This document shows positions 36,222 to 50,078 of a stretch of DNA of 64,000 bases, one piece after another. The stretch comes from Lithospermum erythrorhizon. Taxonomy: Eukaryota > Streptophyta > Magnoliopsida > Boraginales > Boraginaceae. The stretch's first letter is position 1, and every line of letters begins with the position of its first letter. Below the pieces are notes generated by a model that worked only from the letters and a program-made list of their open reading frames with translations, searched no databases and was not told where the DNA came from. Made by a program: the position numbers and the translations under genes. The stretch lies in contig JADFUC010000767.1 in NCBI GenBank assembly GCA_019722365.1, forward strand, positions 124,001-188,000, written 5' to 3'.

Positions 36222-39200
36222 TCAAAGGACGGCTTGTGGAAGTCTCCAGAAATTCCATGAATTGAAGTCTTCCTGAAACCAAGAATAAAACGGTTGAGAA
36301 CCAACACTTCCAAACAATGTCTTATGTCACAGCAAGTGTTTTATCTTATAGAGTATAGACTATCAAAATTACTAGACCATGGGGTGGCTAAGGCTAGAAG
36401 GAACTCAACAACAAGCGAAGTCTCATTTTCGTATGTAAAGATGTAATGTTTCAATCAGTGAAAGGTCAAAACATAATCAAATATATGTATGGGAAGTGAC
36501 AAGATGACAATATGCATCTGGTACTTTTTGAATATTTCCAAGACATTTCACATGTGAGCGCTGGGTGCAACATGCAGCATATCGGTCACTTTGAAACATG
36601 CATCGAAATGCCAGGACAGCACAAAAAAAGTAATAGTTTCACGATAAACCAGACAGAGACCCTGAATGGATACTACCATCAGAGTATTAAATATGTTTAT
36701 AAAAGTTCAGTAACCAAACCTGCTCCGATGATGATGTAGGCGGAAAAACACCATTTACCAGTCCATGTAAAGACGTATATGATTTTGTGTTGATATGGCG
36801 GTTCACAACAATTTCACCCTGCAAATGCAAAAACTATCACTCCAGGATTCCCTCTGAAGTAATATTTTGCCAATCACATCTTGCGAAAGTGAACAATAAA
36901 TACCTTTGGATTAATAATAAATATTTTCCCCAATGGGATGCCGACCTTGAGATAGCTAAACTCATCGGTGTCTCTGTTTCCAAATCCAGCGTAGAATGGA
37001 TTTCTGTCGGAAGGAAACAATGCCTTGATGTCCTAAAAATTGGAAGATCACTGAAATGAGATCCCTATAGAAGTTTTATGTGATCTCTCTGCATTTGAAA
37101 ACACCCTCCCCTCCCATTCCCCCAAACCAAAATAGCAAGCCTGAAGGATATGTTTCCGGTTTGATTGATCAATAATGACTCTTAAAAAAACATTACAATC
37201 AATTCATTTAAAATCATTGAACTTTACAATCCATTGATATTCGACTCCATATATGTGGGTACTTGATATCTATGAGGCTATCTATTAAATTCAAATCTAT
37301 CAATCCAAACCTTTTTTTCCAATCCAAAATGTAATCTAAGGGTGAAGTTCAGGTGTCCCAGAAACTAGAAAATTTTGCATAATGAATAAGGATAGTTAAA
37401 ATCGCATAACCTAGTAGCTGTAAACAAAGTCTAAAGTTTGTTGAAAGTCTATTCTGCCTTCGAATGAAAGCATTGTCCCGATAAAATGTACTTCATTCAC
37501 AAGAAAATTGGTCATTTTATTATGATGTATTGTTTGTTTTGCAGCAAGAGCGACAATCTGTATCTATTTTGTGATGAAGCAACTTCGGTAGAATGGGTGG
37601 AATCAATCAGGAAGAAGAAAAAGATAAATAAATAACAATAAACTAACCTCCAAACAACCAATTTTAAACTCGTGAGGAGCTCTTCTAACAACTGCACAAG
37701 AAAGAGCAGAGAGTTACTCAATATAGAGCCAGTAGAGAACTGCAAGTATATATTCTTCCTAACGGAAAACTTGACATGGTCCATAAAACTACAGATAGCT
37801 CTTCAGATATGATTATGCAACATAATTAGACAATGTGGACAAAACTCCTTGACTTCCCTCTCAATACTAATGAAGAAATGGAATGATATACTCTACATGT
37901 CTCCAGTTATCCAAGTACAAAGCAGTGAAGTAGTGGAAGGTTTAGGATCTTATATTTTGAATGTGTATCAATAATCATTAGTACACAGTACACACCTAAT
38001 GAATGCTTTCAGAAGATATTCAATCAATGACAATCAGAAGAAACTTTGCATAGAGATGGATTGGAGCATAAGCAACTCCCTCACAACCAGGTTCGGTATG
38101 GGCAAGGCAACTCTAAGATTATTGTACCCCCACTCAAAAGTACCACTTTAAGAAAAATATTCCTTCCTTTTTTTTAATTGTCGTTTTAGCTTTTTTTAAT
38201 AATAGTTATCGCTTTAGTATATATACTAAATTACATTTTTACATTTTCAATGTACTTTTTGATTAATCTTTAAATTATCAACCAACCAATGATATAGTTT
38301 CAATTAAATATCATTCTATATTTTTAATGTACTTTTGGACTATTTTTTTCCTTAATCTAAGTGTAAATGGGTAAAACGACAACTTCAAAAATCGGAGGGA
38401 GTATCAAGGGAAGACACAGAGTTTTGTTTTTGGCAACAAAACTTTCAATAAAAGTTCGAAATAATCTATTGAATGAAACTTATTTTTATACTAGTAAACG
38501 CATAATGCATTTGAATGTAAAGATTTATACTTCAAATATTTAAACTGAGATAATAAATAAGTGATTAACTATTTAAGTAAAATTTATAAATTATACTTTT
38601 GATTTATATTATAACTCATTTTGTTCATTGTTATATGACCAATTTAATTTTTTAACAATATAATTTTAATAATAGATTTAAAAATTTTGTTATCATACTA
38701 CTGTTTAATAAAAGAATGCACATTTTGTAATTTTTATTTTTATTGTTAGAAAAATATCTAAGCCACTTTAATAAAAAAATGCACCTTATGTTATTTTATT
38801 TATTGTTAAAAAAATATTATTTTTCAATTGATTAGTAGTATAAATTATTCATAGTTCTATTTATTCAATTTTATTTTATATTTATTTTAATATATTTTAA
38901 TTGGTTTATCGACTCATTAATATAATATTTGCAATAAAAACTAAATAATATCAAGATATTTTTATGAAATTCTCTTAATTTTAGTCATGCAAAATAGCCA
39001 AAGAGCTCACACATTAGATGTCTTTTTTCGAATGTGAAATACTTCAAATGAATTATATTGAAAATCAATGGAATAAAAATGACATATCTATTTTCAAAAT
39101 TATATCTTGTGCAATAATTTTTTTAATAAAAAGTTAAACCTCAGCTGCATATATGCGATTAATATTACTTTGAGTCCCATTTAGAGCTTATAGAATTTAG

Positions 39201-42200
39201 TAAGTCAGCGCTTTGTGCGGTGGCAATTGTTGTAATTTCACCCTTAATTCAAATAAACACGTGAATCCACCTCATAAACATCGCATGCAATCTATGTTAG
39301 TTTAATGAAAGAAACGTGGAAATGCCTTAAATGCCTCTCTTTATATGAACCGCATTTACCAATATCTACTTTATGGGTGATTTATCCAACGTTAGTAACT
39401 ACGTAGTTCGTTGCTTACAATATATGCGTAAGTTCCCAAGTATTTAGGCTCTTGCCACTTGATACGGACACTTTTAAAATTTTATATAATAACAACTTTC
39501 ATATAAAAGGTCACAAGAAGTCATTCAAATGTAAGCATTTAAGGGTACCGATTGCATTTAATGCTCATCAATAAAGTCAATTATATGGCCTATCATATAC
39601 ATATTCAATGATTCATTTTTGCACCATAATGTCGGTTTAATTATATTTCGAATATAGTAAAACCATTATAAGTATTATTATGACAATATACTCTAATTTA
39701 GTTTACTAATTAATAATCAATACTCCCTCCATCTTTTAGTCATTATTTTAGACATTTGCACAATGGATTAAGAAAAAATAGTTAAAAAAGTACATTAAAA
39801 TGTAACTAACCAATCAAATACTATCATTGGTTGGTTATTAATTTAAAGATAAAAATACCAAAAGATATCAAAACGTAAAAACGCTATTTATTACGCTAAA
39901 ACGACAACCACAAAAAATAAATTTCTTTTGCTAAAACGCCAACTAAAAACGGAGTGAGTGTTAAATGTAGAAAGATCAATTTTCTTTAATTTCTTTCTCA
40001 TATATCAATTCAACTCTAATTAATCATTGCATCTATAGTTTATAGATAAAGATATTTTTATTTAAGCATAAAAACTAACATGTTATATATATTATAATAA
40101 AAAAAATTGAAATAAAATATCCAAATCTATTAAATTTCAAATAAAAAAATTTAATGATTGTCACGCTTGATTTAATTCTCCAAATCGACAAACTTTATAC
40201 TTTCATCGATAACCATAATAGTTCGATTTGAACAATAGTTAATGTCAATATTAAAGTACATTGAAAATATTATTATTTGATAATTTTTACGAAATATTAT
40301 ACAATACAAATAAAATATTTGAATTTAATATTTAATCTGGTGAAAAATTCAAATTTAAACATCAAACAACGACGTGAATTTAAAACGAAAGCGCCAGATG
40401 TAACTTGACACTTATTTTATTTCAATTGTTGTAATGTAATACAAGGCCATTACATAATAATTTAAATATATATTCTTAATGGTAATTTTTTGATTAGAAA
40501 ATTATTTTTCAATTTTATAATTGAAATTATCATACAAAAAAAATTTTGCATGGAAAACTAATTCATTGCATTAAAATGGAAACGCACCTCATTGTTATGA
40601 TAAATTAAAAATCAAATGCAGATATATCAAAACACTTTTATCCGTTAAGTAAATATAGCTGAGTATTTTTTACATAACTGGAACCAAGATGAAGAAATGA
40701 ACATAAGCGCAATTGTGAGTAATAAAAGCGCCATAGAATTTTAGGCAAAAAATTTAAGACATTAATTATTGAATTGCTATAGGAGTATTTTTTAAAATTT
40801 AGAAATATACTTTTCCAAATTTATAGTAGTACATTATAGTTGTCAGTTATTGATAAAGAATTAAGAGTGAAATGAAAGTTAAAACACAACTCAAGACTTT
40901 TATAAAGAGGGGATTTGAGTATGGTTACTTAGTTTATTTATATCAGTCGCAAAAACTATATTATTAATAAATTTTAGTCAGTAAGCAACATGACCTGTAT
41001 TGCGACCAAGTGATGATGTAGACGCAATTTCCAACCCATAATATTGTTAAACACTTTGAGCTTTACACTAAAGTATATCAAATTAAAGACAATAGAGAGG
41101 AAGAAAAGATAAGGCGCAACAGTATAGTAAACCTTCGTGGGAATAAAGAAGGAAAAAGTCCATCAGGAGAAATAACAACAGGTCCATCTGGTAAAGACTT
41201 CCCATCCTACAAAAAGGAACAAATTTAGACAATGTGAGCTTAAAATTAAGGAGAGCAGATACACATTCTGCAACATCGATTCATTCTATTTCATTACCTG
41301 CTTGATATTGAAAAGGAACTGTCGTGTAAGATATGACTGAGAAATAGCCCGTGCACTTAAGAAAAGTAATTGGTACCCGTTCTCCTGCAGGAAGGAATTC
41401 ACAAAGGTCATATTTGTGCTTCCGGGACAAGAGGTAAATTTAGTCAATTCAAAGAAAAAAATTATTTCCTCTATTTTTCAATGAATGACCTGCCTCGACT
41501 ATTACTCCCTCCATTTCAAATAGATTCTCCAGTTTTGAATTTCGATAGTTGAAATTTTAAATTTTGAACTCGAGCTCTTTTATGTATGTAGAATTAAATT
41601 TGGAGAAAACAATATTTAATTCTAGAACTGTTAATAAATTTTAATATTAACCCGACAATTTTGATTCAAATCAAAGTTATGTGAGTCATTTAAGGATACA
41701 AAGTTTCTTAATTTTGAATATTGAAAATCAAAGTGAAAAATCTTTTTGAAAAGGAGGGAGTAATAGATATTAAGATAAGTAGTTGATTTGGTGCAAATGT
41801 TCGTTGTATTATTGTTTAAAGTAGAATAAAGGTATTAGTTAACATAGGAGTTAACAAATAGAATGTAAAAAATTTCAGAATTATATTAGAATAATGGGTA
41901 AAGGTTAAAAAAGATGTCACGAGGCAAAAACTAATTCTTTTGGCACAATTTAAATCGAAAGTACGTCATTCAAATAAAAAAGGAGGAAGCATAAAACAGT
42001 CTCATTTTTTAAAATGAAGTGCATTAATAATAAGTGAAGTCATTCATGTGACCGTCTGCAGACCTTGATAGCTGTAAACAGATGTGTAACACCAGTTTGT
42101 GTCCAATCAACCCCAACCCAAGGCATGAATTGTCCTAGGACATCGGATCTGTTATTCATCGATATATAAAGAGAAATGAGTGCAAACCATGGGGAGATTC

Positions 42201-44918
42201 AAACTATCATACACACAAGATGCTTGTTATTCATCGATACATAAAGCTCACTTAATTGCTATTCGTTTCTGTTTCAAGTGAAGAGATGTTACATTTACAA
42301 GGCTTACCTCGTAATCGTCCCATCAACATCTGATATCACGATACGGGTGTCCCATCTCCACAAATAGATCCGTGCATCAACCTATGAAGTACATGATAAA
42401 TGAAAGAGAACAACAATTCTCTATGCATCAGTATTGATACAGATATTAAGCTCAATATGGGCATAGATTAACAAAATTACACATCAGGGATAACATAACC
42501 GATGATGTGTGATCAACAGAGAGGCAAGAAAACAAAGAACTTCCACATAGCCGACAAATATATTAGGAAAACCAAAAAGAACAGCTCACCTGTTGCCTCC
42601 CAAGCATTGGTGTTGAGAATATGAATGTGATTATATTCCTCCCCTCCTTCAAGTGTAGAGTGGCCAGTTGCTCAGATGTTGGAGTTAACGCCCTTATTTT
42701 CTTCTTTTCTACTTTCACTGTTGGCACATCTTTGTTCTCCTCTGCTCCTTCTGAGCTCTTCAACTTATTGTCTTCTATGCTTTCCGATCTCTTAGGGAAT
42801 TGCCAAATTTGCCATCTTCGGGTAGAAGAATCCAAAGAGTTTGATCTATCACCTGCAAAAAATTTGTTGAGTTGGTAGTGAGTGCCAGAAGGAATTCAAA
42901 ACGGAACGTCCGATAGAACAAGAAAAGCAACAATCCTTGGGAACTGTAGAAACATGCACTTCAAGAGCTACATTTGGAAAGCACACTTCTCTCAGCAATA
43001 TATACACTTGAAACGAAAGCAAAAGTACCAGAGATGTACTCAGATTGCCCAAGTTCTTACTATCAAATTATCCATAAGAGCAACATCCTTACATATGTAT
43101 GATTATAATTCAAAGGATGAAGAAAACATGACGTCAGGAACAAAAGGATGGTATAACCTCCTAGTTCATGCTTGTATAAGGGTTGAAAATAAGTAATTGC
43201 TCAAATTGGATGTCGACATGAAAACAAAAGACTTATCCAACTTAAAAGTGTATAACACCACATAACTTAAATTAGAGAAAGATACGATCCTTTTTAGTTT
43301 AACCACATGAAAGACTAAGAAATGTTCAATTAAGGAATAATTTCTTACCAAATGCTGCAGTTGTTCGTCTATTTTCTATATATTCCCTTGAGGGATTTAA
43401 TTGGCCATCATTACTCCCATGAGGCTCCACAGAGCCCAGATCATCTTTCGGGGGTGACCTTGACATATTAGGTAAAGATCTCGCCATGCGAGCAAACTCC
43501 TTGTTTGGCTCAATTTGATTTGTATGTATCACTTTCATTTCCCCTGAATCAAGGCCATATTGGAGTAATGAAACCTTCTGGGCTACCGTTTCCTTTTGAA
43601 GCTCTTCCTCCATACAAAGTGAGAAATCATCAAAGTCGCCAAAGAGGAGTTGTTCTTCCTCTGATATTTCTGATTGCAGAATCTTAGATATAAGTGATGC
43701 ACCAACAGGTTTATGGAGATCGTCTTCCGCCTTGATAGCACTTTGGTTTCCTTCAATTAGAGTGGCTGAGTTGCTAACGCTGGAGATTGCGAGGACAGGA
43801 CTAGGCCCAACTTCATCATCTAATTGGTGAAAGGTGACCACTTGACCACAAGAAAGAGTTACATTATCATCCATACTTGGGCTTGGAGAAGTGCTTTCAC
43901 TTTTTATCTTCTGAGCGTCACAAATTTTATACTTTTCACTTATAAAAACCTCTTCAATACATGGACTGTTTGAGGTCAAAGTTTCTGGTTGAGAGTTTAC
44001 CTCTGAAGTTACTTCTCTGGTAACCTCCAGTAGATCTAAAGGCAGATCACCATCAACCTTAGTATCTTCAATCACAGTTTCCTCAGCAAGATTAGTATTG
44101 GTTTGTAAGTTAGGACTGTTATGACAACCCTTAGAGTCGGCAAGACCAGCTCTATCACATGTCTCGGCACTGTCCAAATTATGTAACATGTTTTGCTTCA
44201 AAACTGCATTTTCATTTCCCTCTATGTCACTTCTCTTTAATTCTGAAGAGATTTCACTGTCCGATATTCTCTCAGCAGATGAAAAAGGGGTATTACCATC
44301 CTTACACCTACTGGTTGGAGAGTCGAGATTAGTGGACCACTTTACCTCTAAAAGATCAGCTGCAAGCTGAGCTCGCTCCCAAGACTCTGCTTGAACAACA
44401 CTAGCAGTGTTTTCATCATCTGGGGCCACTCTATTTTCCTTTATTGAATCCCTTCCGAACACAAGCCTCAGAATCTGGGTTCTCCTGGAACTAGTTTGAC
44501 TATTTTCCACATTTCTCACATCAAGTTGCAACTCTGAACCGGAATCAGCACGCCAACTTCTTGTTTTTGTCATCCTCCTATCCTGTGACTGCCCATCAGT
44601 ATCCTCCCCAGAAGACGAAGGCATGGACTCCCCTTCTTCAACATCGCTTTCATGTAGAAAGTACGCCTCTCCTCTATGATCTAAAAACATGTGCAAATCC
44701 AAATCAACGCCATTGACATTTATGTTAACTATCTTCTCCTTCGCCTTTAATACTCCTTGAAATTTCCCAAACTTAACATACCAAGGCGACGACTTATAGC
44801 TTCCATCCGGCTGTTCCACCACAATTATATCTACAGCTCCACCAAATGGATGAAAAGGCCCAGAAACTGTAACTACACCTTTACCGATATAGCTTCCTAA
44901 CTTTCCAACAGCATTCAT
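36222..44918 (-). CDS. PAH: Lipin-type phosphatidate phosphatase (PAH1/PAH2-like), possible frameshift
   Basis: Ten exons: 44918-43349, 42852-42590, 42381-42308, 42148-42064, 41384-41298, 41206-41133, 37691-37648, 37032-36904, 36818-36720, 36272-36222, about 824 residues if read through. It dephosphorylates phosphatidate to diacylglycerol at the ER, limiting membrane lipid synthesis. N-lipin is residues 1 to about 105 ([20 protein letters not shown], then HPFGGAVDI). A long Ser/Glu-rich linker follows. The C-lipin HAD domain has IVISDVDGT (catalytic DxDxT, 629-633), [41 protein letters not shown] and [10 protein letters not shown]. Between the exons at 41133 and 37691 the phase is off by one: one extra C in a CCC run (plus strand GGG 41139-41141). 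An acceptor 7 nt inside the next exon (exon start 37684) restores the frame, giving 822 residues. The intron there is 3.4 kb and holds two MITEs. Identity is firm; functional state is uncertain. Confidence 0.88.
38161..38401. mobile_element. Stowaway-like MITE in the long PAH intron (a)
   Basis: It begins TCCTTCCTTTTTTTTAATTG and ends AAAAATCGGAGGGAG then TA. The interior has TCGTTTTAGC on the left and GTAAAACGACAAC on the right, plus ATCAACCAACCAATGATA in the middle. It is a relative, in opposite orientation, of the element at 39723-39960. Confidence 0.65.
39723..39960. mobile_element. Stowaway-like MITE in the long PAH intron (b)
   Basis: It begins CTCCCTCCATCTTTTAGTC after TA and ends AACGGAGTGAG. 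The interior contains ACTATCATTGGTTGGTTATT, the reverse complement of the block in the element at 38161-38401, so the two form an inverted pair about 1.3 kb apart. Confidence 0.65.
41505..41760. mobile_element. Stowaway MITE in a PAH intron (c)
   Basis: Flanked by TA on both sides. It begins CTCCCTCCATTTCAAATAG and ends TTTTTGAAAAGGAGGGAG, a clean terminal inverted repeat. 256 bp, between the exons at 41384 and 42064. Confidence 0.8.
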
Positions 44919-45980
44919 CTTCTATAATTTCACCTTTTCAACACTCCCACAACTTTTCAACTTAATATATTAACACTTAAAGCCACAATCTTTATTCCCC
45001 TAATGATGCATCCACCCATAATATCCAATCAAAACATTCAGAACTCTCCTCAAAAAATCAAAATTCAGCACCACCCTTTTCCTAAAAATTCAATCTTGAA
45101 AACACCAACACCACAAAATTCAATAAAAACACCAATTCAATGGATCCCAAATTAAATACCCCCCAAATGGCAATAAACCAACATCACAAAAAATGAAAAA
45201 CAATCATCTTGCCTGGAGTGCAATATCCATGAAGCCATCAAATTGGTGTATGCATATAGCGGCTACAAAGATTTGAATTAGCCAAAAAAATTGAATTGAA
45301 AAATGGAAATCAATTCAAGAAAGCACCATTGGGGAAAAACGTCGATCAACTTGTAGGCGTTGAAAAAAACAGCCCACAAGAGAATGACAAAAAAAGGGGG
45401 GAAAATGGTAATGTAATAATATGGTTATTTGATCAAAAACTAGTTATTTGATCAAAAACTAGTTGGCGTGGAAAGCATATTCTGCATAGGATTGGAATGT
45501 GCCACATGTATAATCATTCACAACCGCCACTTATATTTTTATTAACATTTGGATATAAGATTGGAATATTGCAATCATCATGTGAAAATAATTATACCTT
45601 TTTCATAAAAGATTCTTTGTTTTACTTGCTATTTAATTGATAATCATTAAAATTATTATGTTCATCGGGGAATACGCCAAAATACATAGTATTTTTATAT
45701 ATTTTTTGATAATATATTAGATAACATATTCAAAAATGTTTATGTATAAAATATAAAAGATCAACTTATAAAAATTTAAAATTAGATGATATTTTATGAA
45801 TGGAGAAAATAATGAATTAATTTTCAATCGTAACTATTTTCAGAATTTGTAATGGACTATAGAAAATAAGTGGATTTCCAAATGGCCACATGTAACAAAG
45901 AAGTAGCTCTTAATAAACATGATAAAGTATTAAACTGTAAGATCAATGTAAAATGATAAGAAGGATAATTCATTTGCTAT
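44919..45980 (-). other. 5' UTR and upstream region of the PAH gene
   Basis: No coding sequence. The first few hundred bases upstream of the PAH ATG are A+C-rich on the plus strand, as expected of a leader. A perfect 19-bp tandem duplication, GTTATTTGATCAAAAACTA, occupies 45424-45461. From about 45540 the DNA is AT-rich and runs up to the Copia relic. Confidence 0.5.
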
Positions 45981-46210
45981 TGTTATAAATAAAACTAAGA
46001 ATAATCGAAAAATAATAGACAAGAAGGAGGAGGATTATTTTATTATTTCAGATCAGGTTGTATACAATATAACGAAATAGCCATTTATGTGCCTAACATA
46101 TATCACACAACGTGAATTACTTGGTAAATAATTAACTCTGCAAGGCAACATAATAACTTCCTAATCACCATATTCTTTCACATGACAAGACATCACAATA
46201 TTTCATAACA
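45981..46210 (-). repeat. 3' LTR of Copia copy 2
   Basis: 230 bp. On the minus strand it begins TGTTATGAAATATTGTGATG and ends TTTTATTTATAACA. It pairs with about 50079-50322 through shared blocks such as ATAATAACTTCCTAATCA (plus strand) and TTTATGTGCC. Confidence 0.75.
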
Positions 46211-49200
46211 CTCCCTTGATGTCTAATCAATAGCACATGCTTAAAACCTTTATTAGAAACCCGTCTCTGTGGGGATAAAAATTCAAATAGCGAAAGAGCG
46301 CAAGATTTTAACATACGCTTATAATGTCAGTTCTCATTAAAACCTTATCAAGAAAAACTCACTGTGACAAAAACCTCGACTAAAGAAAAGAGTAAAACGC
46401 CAGATTAACTCCCCCTCTCGACCACATCACTTGACATCATTTGGCCGACGGCAATTCCTATACTCGATAACCTTCAATGCTAAGTTAAGACGTCATTTAA
46501 TGAATATATCCGCTTAAATTATCACAAGATCGAATTTGTTGAAAATCGATTTCCCATTCCTTTGAAGGTCACAGAAAAGAATAAATAATATATTTTGTTT
46601 AATCTCCTTTCGATATTGCCAAATTTTAACCGCTAATACATGTATAATTGTCCTCATAAAGATCGCTTTTATCACTACATTTTGATGTATCACAAGTAAT
46701 GGATTAGTCGGATCAGTTATTCTCAATCAAACCATTCACAACTTCCTTCTTGTATTTCAAGGTTTCTGCATGGTAGGATGTTGTTGCCGATATAGTTTGT
46801 TTCATACATACCTTAAATACGGCCACTACTAATAAATGGACATCATGTATATGATCTTCCAATATAGATCATATAAGTATTATGCATTCGCATAATCAAT
46901 TGTGTATAAATTGAATATGTTCTACTGGAACAATTTTATATTCCTTATACATTTAACAACATTTCAATGCATTCGTATTGATATTTCCTCCTTATACATG
47001 ATACTTCATGATCAAATATCGTTCACATCCTAGCTGATATTATAATCGGCTGTGGCATCGAATGCGAATTTTATCAACTAAGATTCATCTCGAATTCTTT
47101 TCAAGTTAAGTTTTACAACTCTCGAAGCTTCTTCATGAGTTCCAATAATGTTTAAAGTTTCATAAACATAAATTGTCATTTTCATAAACTTTTCTCCTCG
47201 ATCTTTACAACTCTTGAAAGCTCTTCGTGAGTTCCAATAATGATGATCTCAAATTCCTTTTTAATTGTCTCATTAAAAAACCTTACTAAGAAAATCCAAA
47301 GGAAAAACTGAGGAAGAGAAAAAAATAGCAATGCATATCTTATTCCCCTCGACGAGATCATCATTGTATCATCAGATATCCTATCTCCCTCCTCGATGAT
47401 CATCGCGATAATTCTATTCAAGTAGAATATCTAAATAACGCTACAAGCATTTGTCAATATTGCATTAATTATGCAATCAAGTATCATTTGTATGGTATGC
47501 ATTAGAATTGATACTTCAAGACCAAGTTCATGTCTTCCGGATGAGATATTAAATTATCTCTTATGAATCTCATTTAATTGAGACTAAACATTTCTATCAT
47601 GTATCAAATATGGTTTGGATTTATACTTACGTGCACAATTGTCATGTATATATCTTTACAAGGTATTTAATTTCAAATCCGATTGTAGACATCTTGTCTG
47701 ATAATTGAGAACTCTACAGGAGTATGAATTCATAATTATATGTCCAATTGACTTGTATATACCTTTATAAGGCATTTGATTCCAAAAAGGGTGATTATAA
47801 ACATCTTGTTTAACAAATGAAAACTCTACAAGAGTTCTTGTGCTAACTTATTCATGATAATTTATTTAACTTAGAACTCTTCTAGAGTCTCTATAAACTA
47901 TAATTGAATCTTCTATAATATCATGAATATTTAGATCATCAATAATAGCTAATCAACAATAAAATATAAAAGATCGTGTCAACTTACACTAAATAACAAA
48001 ATATCTATACCATGTACTAAGTAAATAAATATATCATACAATCACAATGGCATAATATAAATACAAAACTTAACATGTATGACATACTATCGATAGACTT
48101 GTATATTCATGTGAGATTGAATAAAATGATAATGAATATCTAATAATGTAGTTCGAACTTGCAATCCATCTTCTGGATGACTTTAAATATTCAAATATTT
48201 TCATATTGACTCAATTGTGTTAAGTTCCCTGGAATATAGATATGTGTTTTATGCATCATAAATTATTCTACATCTTTTCATGTATACGTATTTCGTTGCA
48301 TGCTACATTAAGAAGTTATCTTTTGTTGCTACCAAACATTTATAATTTTGATACCCTATATCAAAAAGGTGTAGGTGTTACCTTATAACTTATTTAGTGC
48401 TTCAGGGTACAAATATTATATGACAAATCTTAGGTCATTTATTCATTGTACGCAAGACATAATGTGCATCTATCTTCATTAGACTTCAAGTCTAAATTTC
48501 ACTTATATAATGAGTTTTGTTTACTCTGATTGCGTTTGTTTTCTTTTGGTCATTCATAAATATATACATCTACTCACATAAGGAGATAAATTCGTGATCC
48601 TCATATTGCTTCATTATATGTAGCCTTTAATTTTAAGTGCAATATTTAATCGTCAATAATTCTTTACTTTTGATTCCATCATGCTCAAGCGATAATCCCG
48701 AGATCTCGTTATTGTCATGAATTTTGTTATAAAATGTCTTCTTGACATTGTAGCTTTAGCTATTCAAGATATATTCATTATACCCTTCTGGCGCGATATT
48801 CTCCCTGCACTACCTTCAATGCCATATCTTCAATGACGGAACTATTTCATTTACAACCGTTTCAGAACCTCCACTTATTTTAAGTGTTTACAACTCGTAT
48901 AAGACTACTGCTATCTTGAGGTCAACAATTTATTTGGTAGTGAACTCGTTCATATCATCCCCATTCATATTTCAACTTCAAGCCATATTTATTCATTTTT
49001 TGTGATCATCTAATAATATAGAATATTTCAACGCAAAGATAGCTTCTATTTTTCCAGCCATACTATCTCCCCTCAATGTTGAAAACATTGATATCTCTTC
49101 ACAACGAAAATTACTTGATAAATTAATTTCACTCTCAGATTTCCAAAGTATATACATGTACATACCTTCGCAGCAAGAATCATTTAAAAAGTCATCATTT

Positions 49201-50078
49201 GTGCATAGTAATTTAAAATATATATGATGCACGCATAACTGAGGGGAAAATATGTGGTTTCCTCGACCAAACCAACTATATCGTGGGAGTTTTATAATAC
49301 TTGGCATAATGCGAACAAAGTTGTTACTACATAACGTAACATTTCCCAATGATCACCGTATCGCATGTAATTCAACGTGTCTCACAACAAATAACCTAAG
49401 CTTTACACTACGTTTCACATAAATTCTTTCAAACTTAATAGCTTTATCAATTCTTCAATGAGTCTCCAATTAAAATATTCAATTATTCTTTTCGTGATCG
49501 TGAATTCAACCAGAATGATCTAACCGTTATTCAAGTAATAAAATTTCACAATTGCTTCCTGGGCTTTGACAAATAATTCTTTTTGTATTTTTTTTCTTGG
49601 CATTGATGGTATTTGTTCATCTAGACATATACATGTATTTAACTAGTAATAATCACCAATAAATCTTCTAAATTTAGGTATTTGATAAATGTCTCTCGAT
49701 TTATAAAATATATAAATCTAGTAATTAACATATCATAGACGATTATATGTATAAAAATTATATAAATATAAAGCATTCTGACACAAGATTATAATAAAAT
49801 CTAGGCTCAATCAATATCTAAAAGTTCTATACCCAAATCCTTATTACACCATACAATTTAGGAGTTGTAAGGAATATTATCTAAATTCTACCAACTTAGA
49901 TACTATTTCATATGATAACAAACTCATTATCATCAAGTAAATATATAATGACGAAAGAAAGAGTTCAACTTTACAACAAATAGAAGGCATCTCGGCAAAG
50001 GTCATTCTCGAGCCCCGCCTTTAAGTTTTAGCGTTCAATGGATTTAATAAACTATACTGCTTGGGAGAGTCCAATCGC

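Noticed and set aside
43505..44370. Plus-strand open frames opposite PAH exon 1
   Set aside because: Shadows of the lipin linker, which is clearly coding on the minus strand.
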